Source: Posidonia oceanica (taxonomy: Eukaryota; Streptophyta; Magnoliopsida; Alismatales; Posidoniaceae). Taken from it: a DNA stretch of 64,000 nt. The stretch covers positions 9,551,001 through 9,615,000 of the forward strand of contig JAZBRS010000013.1 in NCBI GenBank assembly GCA_037176725.1, read 5' to 3'. The position numbers and the translations under genes were made by a program. This document shows positions 11,063 to 24,131 of this stretch, in pieces; positions within the stretch are counted from its first letter, which is position 1, and each line of letters opens with the position of its first letter. A model generated the notes under the pieces. It saw nothing but the letters and a program-made list of their open reading frames with translations. It had not been told where the DNA came from and searched no databases.

Positions 11063-12313
11063 CTACTTGATCTTGTCAAATGCAGTCTGGCACTCCTCGC
11101 TCCAATCGATCTGTGCATTCCTCTTCAGGAGCTTGAATATTGGCTCGCAGATGGGCGTAAGCTGTGGAATGAAGCGACTGATATATTGTAAATGCCTTAG
11201 CAAGCCCCTAACCTCCTTTTTAGTCTTGGGGGTGGCATGCAAATGATGGCTTTTGCCTTCATCAAGTCTACTTCAATCCCCCTCTAGCTAACAATGTAGA
11301 TCAGAAGTTTGTCAGAAGATACCCCGAATACACATTTGTTGGGGTTAAGGCGCAGCTTATACTTTTTCAGGCGGTCAAAGAGCTTCTTCAAACAGGCAAG
11401 GTGGTCCTCAGGCTCTTTGGTTTTGGCAATCATATCATCTACATAGACCTCCACCTCTTGGTGCATGAGGTCGTGAAAAAGTGCAGTCATGGCCCTCTGA
11501 TAGGTTGCGCCCGCATTCTTCAGCCCAAACGGCATAACTTGGTAGCAGAAGACTCCCCAGTGGGTGATAAATGAAGTATTTTCCATGTCTTCTTCTGCCA
11601 TTTTGATCTGGTTATATTTGGAGAAGCCGTCCATGAAGGAGAGCATCTTGTGGCCTGCAGTATTGTCGACTAGGACGTCAATGTGAGGCAATGGGAAGTC
11701 GTCCTTGGGACTCGCCTTGTTCACGTCCCTATAGTCAATACAAATCCGGACTCGGCCATCTTTCTTGGGCACAGGCACAATGTTCGCCAGCCACTTAGGA
11801 TAAAGGACGACCATCAGGAAATTGACTTTGTGTGCTTCATGATCTCTTCTTTGATCATGAGCAGCCACTGCGGTCACCATCTTCTCAGTTTCTGCTTTAC
11901 TGGCTTGGCATCTGGATTCAAGGGCAGGTTGTGCACCACTATCTCAACATCGAGGCCGACCATATCTTCGTAGCTCTAGGCGAAGACATCCGCATACTCT
12001 TTCAAGAATGCGATAAACTCTGCTCTGGCCTAAGGTGATAGCTGGGCACTGATACGGACCTCTCTGACTTCTTCAGCTGTGCCGATATTAACAACCTTTG
12101 TTTCTTCTTCAACATGGAGGTTGGGGCCTTCTGGATATCGTCATAGGGCCAGAACTCGGGCAATGGTTCATCGTTCTCGTCCTCGCCCGTATCATCCTCC
12201 TCTCCATATGCAATAAGTTCCGAGAGGATCTCTTTCTCAAAAGTGGGATTTGTGATATCGAAAGAGTGTATATGTTCTGCTGCTTGGCCCTGGTGATGCT
12301 TCAGGATGGTCAC
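11063..12313 (-). pseudogene. Reverse transcriptase, element A
   Basis: Ty3/gypsy reverse transcriptase, which copies element RNA into DNA in virus-like particles. In order: VPKKDGRVRICIDYRDVNKA (fingers), SFMDGFSKYNQIKM with the motif A Asp, FITHWGVFCYQVMPFGLKNA (motif B), and YVDDMI with the catalytic Asp pair, all in one open frame at 11284-11880. Reading stops at a TAG at 11284-11286 just after the palm-thumb border and continues in homology to the TAG at 11063-11065. Upstream, 12002-12313 carries the N-terminal linker (ends of an acidic stretch with GEEDDTGEDENDEP). Of A and B, only A still has an RT active site. Confidence 0.9.
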
Positions 12314-14130
12314 GCTTACTTGAGTGTTCTTGTATCCTCAGTGCGCGAGCTCCATCCTGGCAACTTCTTCTACCTGCTCTGGCCTAACTGATTCTGCTAA
12401 GCGCTCTGCCACTGACTCTGCTGATGGTTTTGCTGACTCTGTCAATGATGCTGCTGATGGCCCTACTGCTGAGGCTGCTAATAATTCTGTTACTAATGCT
12501 GCTTTCAGCTCTGTTACTGCCTAGACTGTTGACTCAGATGCTGCCAATGTTTCCTCCTCCACGTCTTCTAATGTATTTACGGAGGGTATGCCGGACTGGC
12601 GGCTGATCTGGGTACTGCCGCTTGCTGCACTGCCTGAGCGGGGCATGTGCTGCACAAACCACCCAGACCCGCCCTGTGGTTGCAGAGTGATGAGCTCGTC
12701 CGGTCTAGTGGAGTCCGCCGTTGCTGAGTCTTCTTCTAAGACCATGATAGAGGCATGGTCTTCTTGCGGGGGAGAGTCCGTAACCACGATTTTCCCGTTC
12801 CTTTCCACTATTTGGTGCTCTGCCAGGTCCTCTGCTAGTGACTTGAGCTGTTCCAGGTACAGTAGCTCTAAGTTTTCCATCCACGAGTCGACCTGGGCAT
12901 CTGCCGCTGCTCCCTCCTCCTCATCCGAGAGTGAGTCGACGTAGTAGGCGCTGGGGGCCTCTGGCTCTGGCCCTGCTGCTAGATGTACTACCGCCCTTGA
13001 TGCTTGCATTGTCTGGCCTACGAGCGCGCCTGATTGCGGCGGCTTCGTGATCGGAGATCCAAACAGATTGGTCAGCGGGGCCGCAGATGGGTTCACTGCC
13101 AAAATCACTGCTGCAGTTGGGGGTAGGCAAAGCTGCTCTTTTGAGGGCTCGATGGCTGAGAGGCTGTGCTGCTCGACTAGACCTCTGCATCTAGTAGTGA
13201 CAGTGAGGGTGCGGCTTTTGACGCCATGGGGGCCTGCCACAAGGGTAGCTGTTTTGCGGCAGGAAGATGTGTGACAGACAGCGTCAGCTACATTTTCTGT
13301 GATGCGGCTGTTGAAGTGGGCTGAGTCGCGCTGCTGGCTGAACTGGCTGACTGACCCTCCAGAGAGGGTAACAGCTGTACTGATGCGACTGCGGCCGCAG
13401 ACAGACTGGCTAACTGTGCCTGAAGGGGTGTCCCTGACTTCTGCGCTGCTGCTGCTGTTGGTGCTTGTGATGCTGATGTGGCTACAGAAATATGAAAGCT
13501 TGTCAGTCCTGCCACAGGGCCTACTAAATTGGCTGCTGTATCTGTTGAAGGTGGGGCCAGACAAACCGACCGAGGTGTGTCCGTGCTGATCAAAACTTTG
13601 CCACAGGTTTGGGCTGCCTCTACTGCGCCAGACTGCTCCTCATCAAAGTAGTAGTCCTCAATGCAGACCCATTCTTTTGTCGGCACCGTGGCTTGACCAT
13701 CGATTGAACCTAGAATACCTGCACTAGTGAAGTTAGTGAGGTCCCTGGGGATGACCATCTTTTGATTCTTCAGGTGAAAGCAACCATCTTTGTTGGGCTT
13801 GGGCTCGTAACCGAGACCTTCTGCTTTTCTCCACTCCTTCGCTACGATCGGCTCTGCGATCCCCTGGCCGTATCGCCTGAGCGATGTGCCCTTAACGTAA
13901 CCCCACCTGTGACAGACATTCTCGACCATTTGGAAGGGGTTATTGTGAACGGCCAAGGAGTTGACGCGTTCAAGGTTAGGAATGAAGTTAACCGGCTCGC
14001 ACCGGTTAACACGATACAAAGCATCAGAAATTTCACGGTCAAAGGGGACGGTTTGCGAAGAGACGGGGGTGACTGCCTCGATCCGCTCATTCTCAAAGTT
14101 CTCCGCCATGACGACAATGACATCGTCGCC
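12314..14130 (-). pseudogene. G-patch-like segment and low-complexity linker, element A
   Basis: Polyprotein segment between protease and RT. A G-patch-like motif lies at about 13800-13911: HRWGYVKG, a GQGIAEPI core and a closing GLGYEP. G-patch domains bind RNA or helicases in host proteins; in Tat-type elements the segment is a recurrent part of the polyprotein and its role is unknown. The following ~1.5 kb encodes Ser/Ala/Thr-rich, poorly conserved sequence with several frame breaks (open pieces at 13288-14286 and 12521-13564 are in different frames). Runs of GCTGCT-like codons near 12420-12530 are compositional. Confidence 0.7.
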
Positions 14131-14607
14131 GTGGTGGTACTTTATCATGCGATGGAGGGTTGAGGGGAGGACCTGATGCTTGTGGAGCCAAGGGCGCCCA
14201 AGTAGGAAGTTAAAATTGGGCTTCAAGTCGACGACGTAGAATTCTACATCGAATACGACTGGGCCAATGGTAAGAGGAATAATCAAAATCCCTAGAGCGT
14301 CATGCTAGGTATTGTCAAAAGCTGTCATTCCCTTTATAGCTGGAGTGATGTCCTCGGCTTTGAATCCAAGCTTTGTTACAGTACGCAAGGGGCAGACATT
14401 AAGGCCTGACCCGTTATCAACCAGTGTGAGGGGAATGCGAAAGTTTTTGAGCTGAACTGTGACGAACAAGGGTTGGTTATGATTAATCCCTGCCGGAGGC
14501 AGTTCATCGGTCTTGAAAGAGATGATCTGAGGCTCCGCAATCATTCCTACCATGCTTTCCAAGGCTGAAGGTTCAATAGTCTGGGACACATGTGCAGCTT
14601 GGAACAC
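14131..14607 (-). pseudogene. Aspartic protease, element A
   Basis: Retropepsin-like protease that would cut the polyprotein. The active-site loop is LVDNGSGLNVCPL, that is D-N-G rather than the common D-T/S-G, as seen in several plant Tat-type elements. The second half has VEFYVVDLKPNFNFLLGRPW, the hydrophobic-GR block that closes the fold. A single TAG at 14305-14307 separates the halves; element B has a sense codon (CAC) there and is open across that point. Confidence 0.85.
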
Positions 14608-17600
14608 GCGAAGAAAAGCCTCGCGGTGTTCGACAGAGGTGTGTATCAGGTTCCAAATGGAAATGTCGGCTTCACCTTCTTAAGCTGAGAGGTAATGTCA
14701 GCCTTAGGTTGGTTCTTCTTGGCAGCAAGAGGAGGGGTGGCTTTGGTGGCAAGCTCTAAAGGGATGGGTATAGAGGGTTGGCTAGAGGTCTGGCCTGCTA
14801 TGGGTTGGCTAGAGGTCTGGCCTACTACGGGTTGGCTAGAGGGTGGGGGCATAGCAGGTTCTGGATAATTTGGCCTAACCACCGGTGCTGGGGGTCTGTA
14901 GACCCTCCCCGATCGCGTCACTTCCGCACACATTTCTGTGGCATAGCTGTTTGGTAAGTGATGGGTGTCCCGAGTTAAATCAACAACCATGGGAGCACGT
15001 GCTGCGAGCACAAGAGGGGCTGCAGGGGGCCCTATTGGATTCTGGGGAGATGGATAAAGTTGTTGGGGAGGGAAGGCAAGGGTAGGCTGAGGTCTACGTA
15101 GAAGGTGTACAGAGGATCCTAACTGAGGCCGTCCTAAGAGATGGACAGGGGATCTAGGCTGGGCCCTAGCTAGGAGGTGTACAGGGGATTGAGCCTGGGG
15201 TAGCACAATGGGCGGCGCGAAGGAGCGCTCCAGCCTGGCATGCGGTCGGATCATGTGAACTCCCGACTCGGAGTCGGCAACAGCCGCAAGATAGAGATTG
15301 ACAGGAAAGGGCTCAGAGATATCAGAGATGAGCTCAGAAGGGTCCACCACGAATGCGGTAGGCCCAGAAGGGAAAAGAGAGTGAATTCCTGAGGTTCCCA
15401 CGCCTCCCAGATAAGAGTGCTCCGGTAGAGGTTGGCGGACGATGCTGGGATGAAGAGGAATAAATGAATGAGCAAATGCATGTGTGGGTGCATGAGTGGA
15501 TGCCTCGTGGGTGTCAATCACAATCGTTCCTGATTTGATGAAGTCCTAAATAGCATTCCGCAGGGTGAAGCAATTGTCCATCGAATGCTCGACACTTCGA
15601 TGGAAATTGCAAAAGAGGTTCACCTTATACCAATGCGGCAAGGGGTTTGGGGATGGGTGAACCTCTGGGAATCTTAGGAGCGATGCAACCTTTGGCAAGA
15701 TGGCAATCAGCAGTTCCAGCAGTGGGGCGAACTTCTGCTTCTCAGTGGGTGGCCGTCTTTGCCATGGGTATTGGCCTTACTGAATCGGTGCGGCGGGATA
15801 GACCGGTCGAGCGGTGGTGGTGATCTGTGGTGTGGGGGGATTCCTAGGTGCAGGAGCATACACCATCTAAGCTGGGGCAGGCCAAGACACCAGGTGAACA
15901 AGCGCAACAGGGAAATCGATGAATGCAACAGCGGTCTTCGGAGAATCTTTCTTCTTGGGACGATTGTTGTTGCTACCGCTATTGTTGTTGGTGGTGCTGC
16001 TGTTGACGCTGTTACAGCTGGTCGCGGCCTGCTTAGCGAACGCAGAGAGAGTAGGGAAGTTGCCACTCCGCAACGAACTCTCCACTCGCGCTCCAGCTCG
16101 GATTAGTGCTGCAAAAGTAGTGACAGGTTGAATGCTAAGCAGAGCCCCGAGTGATGGCTGCGCCCCCTTGATAACGATCTCAATAGACTCCTCGTCAGAG
16201 GGTCTATCTCAGACTTGTGAAGCAAGGGCGCGCTAGCGGCCTACGTACTCCCCGAACGGCTTGCTGGGATTCTGCTTGGTTGTGACCAGGTACGCGTGCT
16301 TTGGGACCAGGTCGAGGTTGAAGGAATATTGTTCTAGGAATGCCTGACTGAGGTCGTTCCAAGTCTTGATGGCTGACATGTCAAGTGAGGTGAACCACTT
16401 GAGTGCCGGCCCGGTCAAGCTCTTCTAGAACAGGCAGATCGGCAATCTCTCGTCAGCCTGGAGCTGAGCGAGATCACTGCAATATGCCTTCAGATGTGCT
16501 ATGGGACAGCCCCTACCAATATATTTGTCGAAGTCCAGGATTTTAAACTTCGGTGGGAGTATCGCCTCTGGAAAGCAACAGAGGTCCCGAAATTGGTACG
16601 TCTGGTGCTCAGTACCCTGCACTAGTCATAGTGCCTTCTCCAAGACGTCCATCTTGTTGTTGATGGGGTCTGAATTTGCTGCCGCAAGAGAGGGATCGGC
16701 AGGGGTAGTGAGCACATACGCCGAGTGGATTGCACCTAAGTGCTCCTCCAGATCTATCATAGCGTCGCTTGGTGGAGCATCGGGATGGCCGAAGTATCCG
16801 TGCGTTGGTATGGTGTATGATGGGATGTATGCAGGATTCTGGATCTGATGCAAGGGAGGGGCATAAATGACATGCTGTGCAGTGGAAGCTGTAGTGTGCT
16901 GGAGCATCAGTTGCTGCCCAGGCGGGGTGCCAGACAGCAAGCCAGTGGGGTACTGTGCTCCAACCAGCCTGAAGGACTGGCCACCAGGGGGCGGAGGTAC
17001 ATACTGTGCTGTGTGTTGTGCTGTGGGAGGCGAAAACTGTGCCCCCATCGTCGGAATCGTGAGCAGTTGAGACGATAGTCTAGGCGGAGGTGTAGTAGCA
17101 AACGTATGATATGCAGGAACTGGCCGCAGGGGAACCTCAGGAGCAGTAGGAATGAAGGGGGGACGAACTGATAGAGCCATTCCCTGCAGTCTCTGGGCGA
17201 GCTCCATCAGGTGCTAGTACTGTGCCTCAGGCGTCCCGTCAGCGGGAACACTGAAGTGCAGTGCCGGCGAGGGATGAGAAGCAAGTGGCATGGACACAGA
17301 CTGTCCAGGAGAAAGAGGTCCTACAGCAAGAGTCGCAGCAGCAGCAGAAGGGGCGTCAAGAGTGATGTATCCCTGAGAAGGAGGGGTCAAAGGCGTCTCC
17401 GGAACGCGAGTGATGGTCACCAAGATGGACTCGACGATCGGATCCAGAGGGGCGGATGTCTGCCAATGCCTGAGGACAAATTGAGATACCAAAGGCACTA
17501 GAGGGGGAAACCCTGGCATCACAGGGGGTACAAAGGGAGCTGAAGGGGGAACCGGAGGGGCCGAAGCGGAAACTCCCTCCGTAACAAGAGTAAGAAGAGG

Positions 17601-17621
17601 CTCACTAATGAATTGAGCCAT
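14608..17621 (-). pseudogene. gag: gag, element A
   Basis: Capsid/nucleocapsid region starting at the ATG at 17619-17621 (MAQFISEPLL), where element B starts at the equivalent MAQYVSEP. The N-terminal third is Pro/Gln/Ser-rich. The retrotransposon capsid core lies at about 16230-16600 (blocks LPPKFKILDFDKYIGRGCP and GPALKWFTSLDMSAIKTWND). A zinc knuckle of the form C-x2-H-x4-H-x4-C lies near 15570 (CNFHRSVEHSMDNC). A Pro-rich linker (14646-15521) leads to the protease. Stops: near 17208-17213, TGA near 16623-16625, and TAG at 16425-16427, 16233-16235 and 15546-15548. Several clearly replace CAG, TGG or CGA of element B. Not translatable as one protein. Confidence 0.85.
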
Positions 17622-18949
17622 TGCTGACTAAGTGCGCGTGAGGATAGGGCTGCGACGAGGGAAAAGAGGACAAGTCCTAGGAGGAGCTATCGTCGCAAAA
17701 GCAGATAGCTCAGAGGGGAATGGTCGTGAACAAAGGTCGCAACAGGGGTGTCAATATGGGACAGTACTCAAGCTCCAGTAAGGGAACTCGCTTACCGATT
17801 TCTGCTGATACAAACACAAACAAATAAGGATTAGAAACTGAAAGAAAGATGTAAATGTGTTAAATTAGTGGCATGAATGACATATATGCTTTCTAGCATG
17901 CTCTCCCTCACCAATCTAGTGTATCCTAGTAGGTAGCCTACTACGGGTACTCACAGGTGTACGGGTCACCGACTCAGGTCAGAAAAAGTAGGTCCCCTGT
18001 CTAAATCCTGGCCAGAGCTTAGGTGATAACAGGGTGGTGCGTTGGTGGCCCTGACCCCGCCAAAGTGTGGGTAGTACCCTCCATTAGCACCGACACGACC
18101 CCTGGACAAAGGGGGGACAGACCGACTGGCTTGGGCCATGCCAAAGCAGTGGAATAAGAGGTCGGGACCGTCCTTTGCAGACTGATAGGTGGACTCAGAT
18201 GAGAGGATGCATGCCCTATATGATGCTTCATGCAAATGATTAGAGTTTTTTATCTTGCGTGTTTTATTAACTCAAAGGGGGTGCAGGTTTGTTGAGGTCT
18301 CTAGTTGTTCCTAGAACTTCTTTTTACTTGCCATTTTTAGTTAGCCACAGGGAAAGCAATCAGTCTCTATTATCCTAGTCATGGCATGTGCGAAAAAGGG
18401 AAGAAAATCAACCAAGCATGGTAGGCAAACAACACACATCATTGCACAAAGCATGTGCATGGCATGTGCAAGTGTTTGTGAGCATAATAGTGAAGGGGAA
18501 ACATTCATCATATCAAAAGGCATATATACAGGGCATGTGTGTGTGTAGTGGTATAGCAAGTGTGTAAAAGAAGCATTCATCACTCAAAAAGCATGTATTG
18601 TTGCCAAGCAAGTATGTGGGCATGCATAACGCGAGAAATAAAGCAATAATAAGCCAACAGATAAAGTAAGTAAAGACAGGTAAACAGTAAAGCAAATAAA
18701 AGCAGATCAAAGAATAAAGTGTGTAAACAAGCGAGAAAGCCAAAGCAGACAAGGTGGAGCAAATAACAAAGCATGCCAAGGCAAAGCGGGCAAAGGAGTG
18801 CAAAACCCAAGCAGAGTTGCTACAATGCGACTCGCTAGGAATTGGCATAGGGGAGCAAACAAACAGGCAAAGGGTGCAAAGGCACAAGGCAAGCAAAGCT
18901 GCAAAAAACAAGCGAGCGAGAAAACCAAAACGAAAGCCGGAGTCTAGTA
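17622..18949 (-). other. Leader between PBS and gag, element A
   Basis: About 1.3 kb, partly conserved with element B 42326-43646 (for example the blocks near 17960-18235 in A and 43050-43340 in B). No conserved ORF precedes gag, unlike pea Ogre, which has an extra ORF there. It may hold packaging or splice signals, but none can be shown. Confidence 0.6.
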
Positions 18950-18967
18950 TCCCCAGCAGAGTCGCCA
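18950..18967 (-). other. Primer-binding site, element A (tRNA-Arg-like)
   Basis: Minus strand TGGCGACTCTGCTGGGGA starts one base inside the LTR end (LTR ends CTACA at 18969). Its complement ends in CCA and fits the 3' end of a plant tRNA-Arg by memory of such tRNAs. Element B differs at one base. Confidence 0.8.
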
Positions 18968-18968
18968 C

Positions 18969-21900
18969 TGTAGTAATCCCGGTGTTCAGATCGTCCATAT
19001 ACGCTGCCAAAGCTCGCGTGCACCGATCGGAATCAGGTTCACTATTAGCGGGTGTATTCAAGAAGGAAGACTTGACTCGAAAACACTTAAAAAAGGGAAA
19101 AAAGGAAAGAAAAGAAGAAGAAGATAAGACAAATCAGAGTCGTCACCGTGTCTATTAAGTCAGGAGACAAGGAAAATCGAGGAAATGCGTGAATAAACAC
19201 GCAAAACCAAGCAAAAGATGCAATGTGATGCAATGCAAATGAAATGAGATGCAAATAATGTGACTCGTGCCTAGGATAAGGGCAATATGGTCATTGCGAG
19301 CCATGAGAAAGGGCAAGGACTCCTATTACGTGCGGGGAAGGTGTTAGACACCCTCGACACGCCCGAGAATCAGTCTTTCTAGGCTTACGCTCACATACAC
19401 AGGGAAATGCATGCTTTGAATGCCTAAGTGCCATGAATGCCTAACTGGATGCTCAAATGTGTGCTCTAAATGATGGAATGCGTGCAAGGAATTAAACGTA
19501 CTATCTAAGCGCTCAGCAATGCTGTCTGTGTTCCGAACCGGGCGAACCCTAGTCCGTGAGAACTCCAGGCAGTAAGCATCACTGCCCTAAATGCAAATGC
19601 AGGTGATAAAACAAAATAGCGGTAAAACCAGGCAATGCAAGCGACATGCAAAGGGAAACCGGGGCAAACATGCAAAACGGTGCGAGAAACGAAAACGGGC
19701 AGGCAAAATGGTGCAAGAAACGAAGCAGGCATGCAAAACGGTGCGAGAAACGAAAATGGGCACGCAAAATGGTGTAAGAAACGAAGTAGGTACGCAAAAC
19801 GGTGCAAGAAACGAGGGAAAACAGGAGCGAGCACGCAAAACCATGCAAATGCAAGCAAAACAGTGCAAATACATGCAAAAATGCGAGAAAAGGACATAAA
19901 TGTAATTAAAATGCAAACCTAGGGACCTATATGCAATGAAAGTGCAAAGTTAGGGACCTGAATGCAATGGATATGCAAACCTAAAGACCTGAATGCAACT
20001 AAATGCAAACTTAGGGACCTATATGCAATGCTTTTAAAAAGATAGGGACCTGGATGCAACTAAATGCAAAGTCAGGGGCCTATATGCAATGATTTTGAAA
20101 AGATAGGGACCTGGATGCAACTAAATGCAAAATCAGGGGCCTATATGCAATGATTTTGAAAAGATAGGGACCTGGATGCAATGGAAATGCAAAGTCAGGG
20201 GCCTATATGTAGTGATTTTAAAAAGATAGGGACCTAGATGTAACTAAATGCAAAGTCAGGGGCCTATATGTAATGAAAATGCAAAGCTAGGGACCTGGAT
20301 GCAAATAAATGCAAACTTAGGGACCTAAATGCAATGAAAATGCAAAGATAGGGACCTGGATGCAATGGAAATGCAAACCTAGGGACCTGGATGCAATAAA
20401 AATAAGTCTCTGGATTTTTTAATAATGCAATAAGGTTTTAAAACAGAGATTAAATGAAATCTGAATGGACTGAGGACCTAAATGCAAATGCAATAAAATG
20501 CAGAGTCTCGAATGCAATGCAATATGGAAAAAATGCAATTTAAATAAATACTGTGAATGCATGCAGTGGACTGAAATGCAAATTAAATAAATGTAGGGGC
20601 TAAAATGCAATGTAATATGATAAAGTATGAGATTAAATGATTTTAACAACTGAACAGAGGACTGATTTGTAAATAAAATAAATAGCAGGAGTTAAGAGTA
20701 ATGTAATAAGATAAAAACATATATTTAAATGCTATTAATCAACTGGAGGACCTAGATGTAAAATAAATAAATTGCTAGACTAAAAACTAAGAGATGTTAA
20801 GGTATTTTGAACTGCAGGAGGACTAAGATGCAATAAAAATAAATAATAGGACTAAAACTAAAAAAAAATAAAATGTTTTGAACTACAGAGGGACTAAGAT
20901 GCAATAAAAATAAATGACAGGACTGCAAGTAAATGATATCAAAAGAATTTAAACTACAGCAGGACTGAAATGAAAATAAAGGAAACTACAGAAATTAAAC
21001 GCAATGTAATAAAGTTTTATTCAGGAATTAAATGAAACCTAAACTACGACTGGACCTAAAAGCAAATAAATAAAACTAAAAGAAACAAATGCAATACGAA
21101 GGTAAACTAACTAAGTTAAGAAAAAATAAAACAAAAGCTAACTAATGGCAATAAAAAAAAGGTGGGGACTGTAGCAGCGAGCTGCAGGTGCCTGCGCTGG
21201 AGAAGGAGGCGGGCAACGGCGGAGCGGAGGCGTCGGCGAGTTGCAGGGGACCTCCCCGGAGGTCGCGGGAGGGTCAACGGCGCATGACGGCGGTCGGAAT
21301 GGGCTAGCGACAACGATGGAGCTCTGCAGAAGGTGCTGAAGGTAGAACGACTGCTGGAGACGACAACGACGGAAACGGAGAGCAGGGGGTGCTCCTGGGA
21401 TCGACGCGGAGCTCAGAGTGCGGTCAGTGGGGGCTGCAGACGTCCGGAGATCGATCTGCATAGGTCAAGCTCGCTGGAGAAGAAGACCCCACAGCGTCGA
21501 CGATTTGGCAAACCAGGGACCCAATCCTAGATCTAAGGCGCTGGGAAGCAAGAAGAGGCTGAAATTAGACTATTGGTAAGATCAGGTACCTGTTTGCGTG
21601 GCTGGAACGCTCCTCCGACCTCAGTGGGTTGAGCAGGAGCCGGCGGAGGTGGTACTGCTGCTGCGGACGTCCCCGGCGGCGCGCGACGATTCGGACAAGT
21701 TGCTGGTGCTGCTCCGGAGCTGGTCAGGAGCGAAGTTGCATGCTTGCAGGAGGGAGACAGATTTTTGGGTACTGTTGGTGGAGGTGGAGGTGGAGGTGGC
21801 GCTCTGTCGCTCTCTGGGCCGAGTGGAACCCTCTGGTGGCTTGCTGGTGGCTCAGTGAAGGTGGAGGAAGGGCTGAATTGGGTGGAAGGCAGCTGTGGTG

Positions 21901-24131
21901 GGAGTTTACTGGTTTGGTCGTTTTGGGTGGAATCGGGCGCAGAAGTGTTTGCTGTGTTGTGTGGGAGCTATGGTGGGTCTGGGGGTGAAGTGTTGGGTGG
22001 TCTGAGAAGGTGGTGGTTTAGTGAGTAGGGTGGAGGAGTTTGGGGAGATGGAGTGGACTGTGGAGCTGGGAATTTTCGGGGGAAAGGAGGTCTGGGTGTG
22101 TGCAGGAGGAAGTGAGTGTTTGGGATGGTTTCTGGGCTGCTGGCTGGGCGGTGAAGTGGGGAATGGGATGCTAGGTGTTTGGGTGTTGATTGGGTAGTGG
22201 ATTGCAGGAGAGTGGAAGCTGGAAGGAGGCTGGTTGCTCGGGAGGGAATTCGGAATTGCACAGGGAAGAAGAAGGGATTGGGTTCTCTCTGGCTCACTCA
22301 AACGCTCATTCTGGAAAGGTGGCCCAGGAGAAGGAGAAGGGATTGGTTTTATCCAGAGACGAGCACTCGAGTGGTGGATTCAAACCACGAGCGTGGGGAG
22401 ACTGGTGCTGTGAAAGGAGGCCTTGCCGATGAGACGCACGACAAGCCCTGGAGTAACTGCCGCAGAAGGATGTGTCGGCAAAGGACGGGGGAGCTGAGAG
22501 AGGCTGTGAGTGCAGGGATGGCAGGCGAGGTGAGTTGACGGTGGGGGGAAATTTGAATCGTGAGGGAAAGTTGAGGAGGAGGAGGAGAAGCCGGCTGAAG
22601 GTCGTGGGCCTGAGGAGGAAGAAAGGAGAAGGAAGAAGAAGGAGAAGGCCGGGGGAGAAAAAAGAAGAAAGAAAAAAGAAGGAAGAGAAGGTGGGCTGGG
22701 TTGGGCCGACTGAAAGAAAAAAAGGAAAAAAGAAAGAAAGAAGGCTGGCAGTGGGCTGGGCCGGATAAAAAGGAAGAAAAGAAAGGAAAATGGGGAAAAA
22801 GAGAAGGAGAAAAAGAAAGGGAAATTGGGTTTTGGGAATAGAAAAAGTGGTTGTTTTTTAGATTAAGGTTTTTAATTAGGGTTTAGAAGATTGTTTTTAA
22901 TTTTTTAATTAGGGTTTAAAGGGGTTTTAGTTTTGTTTTTTAGTTTAAGTTTTTACAATTGTTTTTCTTAAGTTTTTTCTTTTAATTGTTTTTTAGGTTT
23001 GTTAATTGTTTGTTGTTGTTTTCTAATTATTTTTAAGCTTGTTTACTTATTAAGTTCTTTCTCCTTTTTTTTAGTTAAGTCTTTTAAATTGTTTTTCTTA
23101 TATTTATGTTTTAATTGTTTTTTAGGTTTGTTAATTGTTTGTTGTTTGTTTTTTAATTGTTTATCCTAGGTCCTTTGATTGTTTCTTTTTTCTAGGACTT
23201 TCTTTTGATTGTTTTTTTAAAAGGGTTTTTTCCTTTTATTTGTTTTAATTATATTTTTCTTTTGTTTGTTTTTTAATTGTATTTTTGGACTATATTCTTA
23301 GTCTTTAATTGCTTTTTAGCTGGATTTTTCTTCTAATTGTTTGTCCAAGTTTTTTAATTATTTTTTAAGGTTTTGATTTGTTTCTTCTTGTGTTTTCCTT
23401 TTTAATTAGGGTTTTAGGGTTTAATGTGGAAAAAGGAAAAGAAAGAAAGAAAGAAAGAAGGAAAGAAAGAAAGAAACGAAGGGAGAAAGAAAGAAAGAAA
23501 GGGAGGGAAGGAAAGAAGTTAAAGATTAAATAATCATGGGATAAAATAAAATAAAATAAAAATAAGGATAAAATAAAGAGAAGAAAGAAGCATAAGTGGG
23601 GAGGAGCAAGAATATGGTGGGCCCACTGGAGAGCAAGAAAAGAAGAAAGAAAGAGAGGAAAAGAAGGAGAATGAGGAGGATAAAGAGGAGAGAGAAAAGA
23701 ATAATCAGGAGAGAGATAAGGAGGATAATGACTTGGATTTGGAGTGGTTTTGAGTGAGTGTGTGACCTAGGATTTCTAATGTTTGACCTAGGGTTTAAAA
23801 TGGGATTTTGGGAGGTTTTTGGAAGGATTTTGGGTTTTAGAAAAAGGGTGGTTTTACCTAGGTTTTCTAGGATTTTTGGGAGTAGTTTTGGTGGGAGATT
23901 CTTAGGATTTTTGGATGGTTTTCTAGGTTGAAGAAAGGATGAGTTTTCCTAGGGTTTTTGGATGATTTTTGGGTTAGAAAATGGGTGTAGTGCTAGGTTT
24001 GTTTTTGGGGTTTGATTTGGAGTTTTGGTTTGAAAAGAAGGGTGTGATTTTGGGTTTAGTTTAGGTGTTTGGTTCAGAAGCCACCAGAGAGAGATTTCAC
24101 TAATTCAGCCTGTCAAAATGGGGTGTCTACA
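18969..24131 (-). mobile_element. Element A, 5' LTR (complete)
   Basis: A 5163-bp LTR with inverted tips TGTAG...CTACA in the element's direction (24131 down to 18969), followed by the PBS. In sense order: U3 tip with CCTAG hairpins; pyrimidine-rich and A-rich runs (plus strand purine/T-rich, about 22570-23780); a GC-rich block (about 21160-22560); AT-rich sequence; the GCAT/AGGTCC array (about 19905-20405); a 36-bp minisatellite (about 19640-19860); and a terminal ~600 bp conserved with element B and the solo LTR. The insertion cut the Tekay-like 3' LTR to the right, so the 5 bp 24132-24136 (CCAAG) are the predicted target-site duplication. The partner lies outside the window. Confidence 0.93.
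19640..19860 (-). repeat. 36-bp minisatellite in element A LTR
   Basis: Tandem units of about 36 bp built around GCAAAACGGTGCGAGAAACG on the plus strand, about six copies. Related arrays occur at 41320-41660 (element B) and, weaker, at 30200-30400 (solo LTR). Confidence 0.8.
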
